A stretch of DNA of 12,992 nucleotides from assembly GCA_031275535.1 (NCBI GenBank), contig JAISOR010000114.1, positions 1-12,992 of the forward strand, written 5' to 3'. The DNA comes from Treponema sp. GTDB lineage: Bacteria > Spirochaetota > Spirochaetia > Treponematales > Breznakiellaceae. A program made the translations under genes and the position numbers. Of the stretch, positions 12,992 through 12,992 are shown in pieces (within the stretch, counting starts at the first letter, position 1; every line of letters begins with the position of its first letter). The notes under the pieces are model-generated. The model saw only the letters and a program-made list of their open reading frames with translations. It had not been told where the DNA came from and ran no database searches.

Positions 12992-12992
12992 C

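Overview
The window looks like chromosome from a Treponema-lineage spirochete, with moderately high GC and tightly packed genes. I infer a termite-gut-type Treponema rather than T. pallidum. The basis is gene content: HPr kinase, HPr and a PtsN-like IIA with no PTS permease in view, an NtrY/NtrC pair, a PilZ protein, a ComFB protein and a SAMHD1/YwfO-type HD hydrolase. No ribosomal RNA is present to confirm the taxonomy.

Left part (1-6981): the tail of a PtsN-like IIA gene on the + strand faces a dense seven-gene minus-strand run: hprK, HPr, ntrY-like kinase, ntrC-like regulator, lexA, holA, mntP. Three junctions are 4-base start/stop overlaps and the rest are gaps of 6-19 bases, so this is probably one transcript. 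Its likely promoter lies just before hprK. The run joins carbon/PTS signalling, a sigma-54 two-component system, the SOS repressor, a clamp-loader subunit and a manganese exporter.

Middle (6982-9977): a divergent intergenic region carries back-to-back promoters and a C9 tract. It drives hprK one way and an AT-rich STAS/serine-kinase pair (partner-switching regulators) the other way. Converging on that pair is a minus-strand operon of a small exported or lipoprotein-like protein followed by a PilZ protein whose two c-di-GMP motifs are far apart.

Right part (9978-12992): a 489-base non-coding stretch holds a G8 tract, heptamer and pentamer repeats, a C10 tract and a ~218 bp palindromic MITE-like element. 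Then come an HD-domain phosphohydrolase, a ComFB-type protein (candidate cyclic-dinucleotide receptor), tRNA-Pro(UGG), a solo 67 bp copy of the palindrome arm, and the C-terminus of a Gfo/Idh/MocA oxidoreductase.

The most notable signals are three promoters whose -10 box ends exactly 6 bases before an ATG (predicted leaderless mRNAs), a two-palindrome repeat placed 18-20 bp upstream of two inward-facing promoters, and homopolymeric C/G tracts next to -35 boxes. All function calls come from reading the translated sequence; no database search was run.
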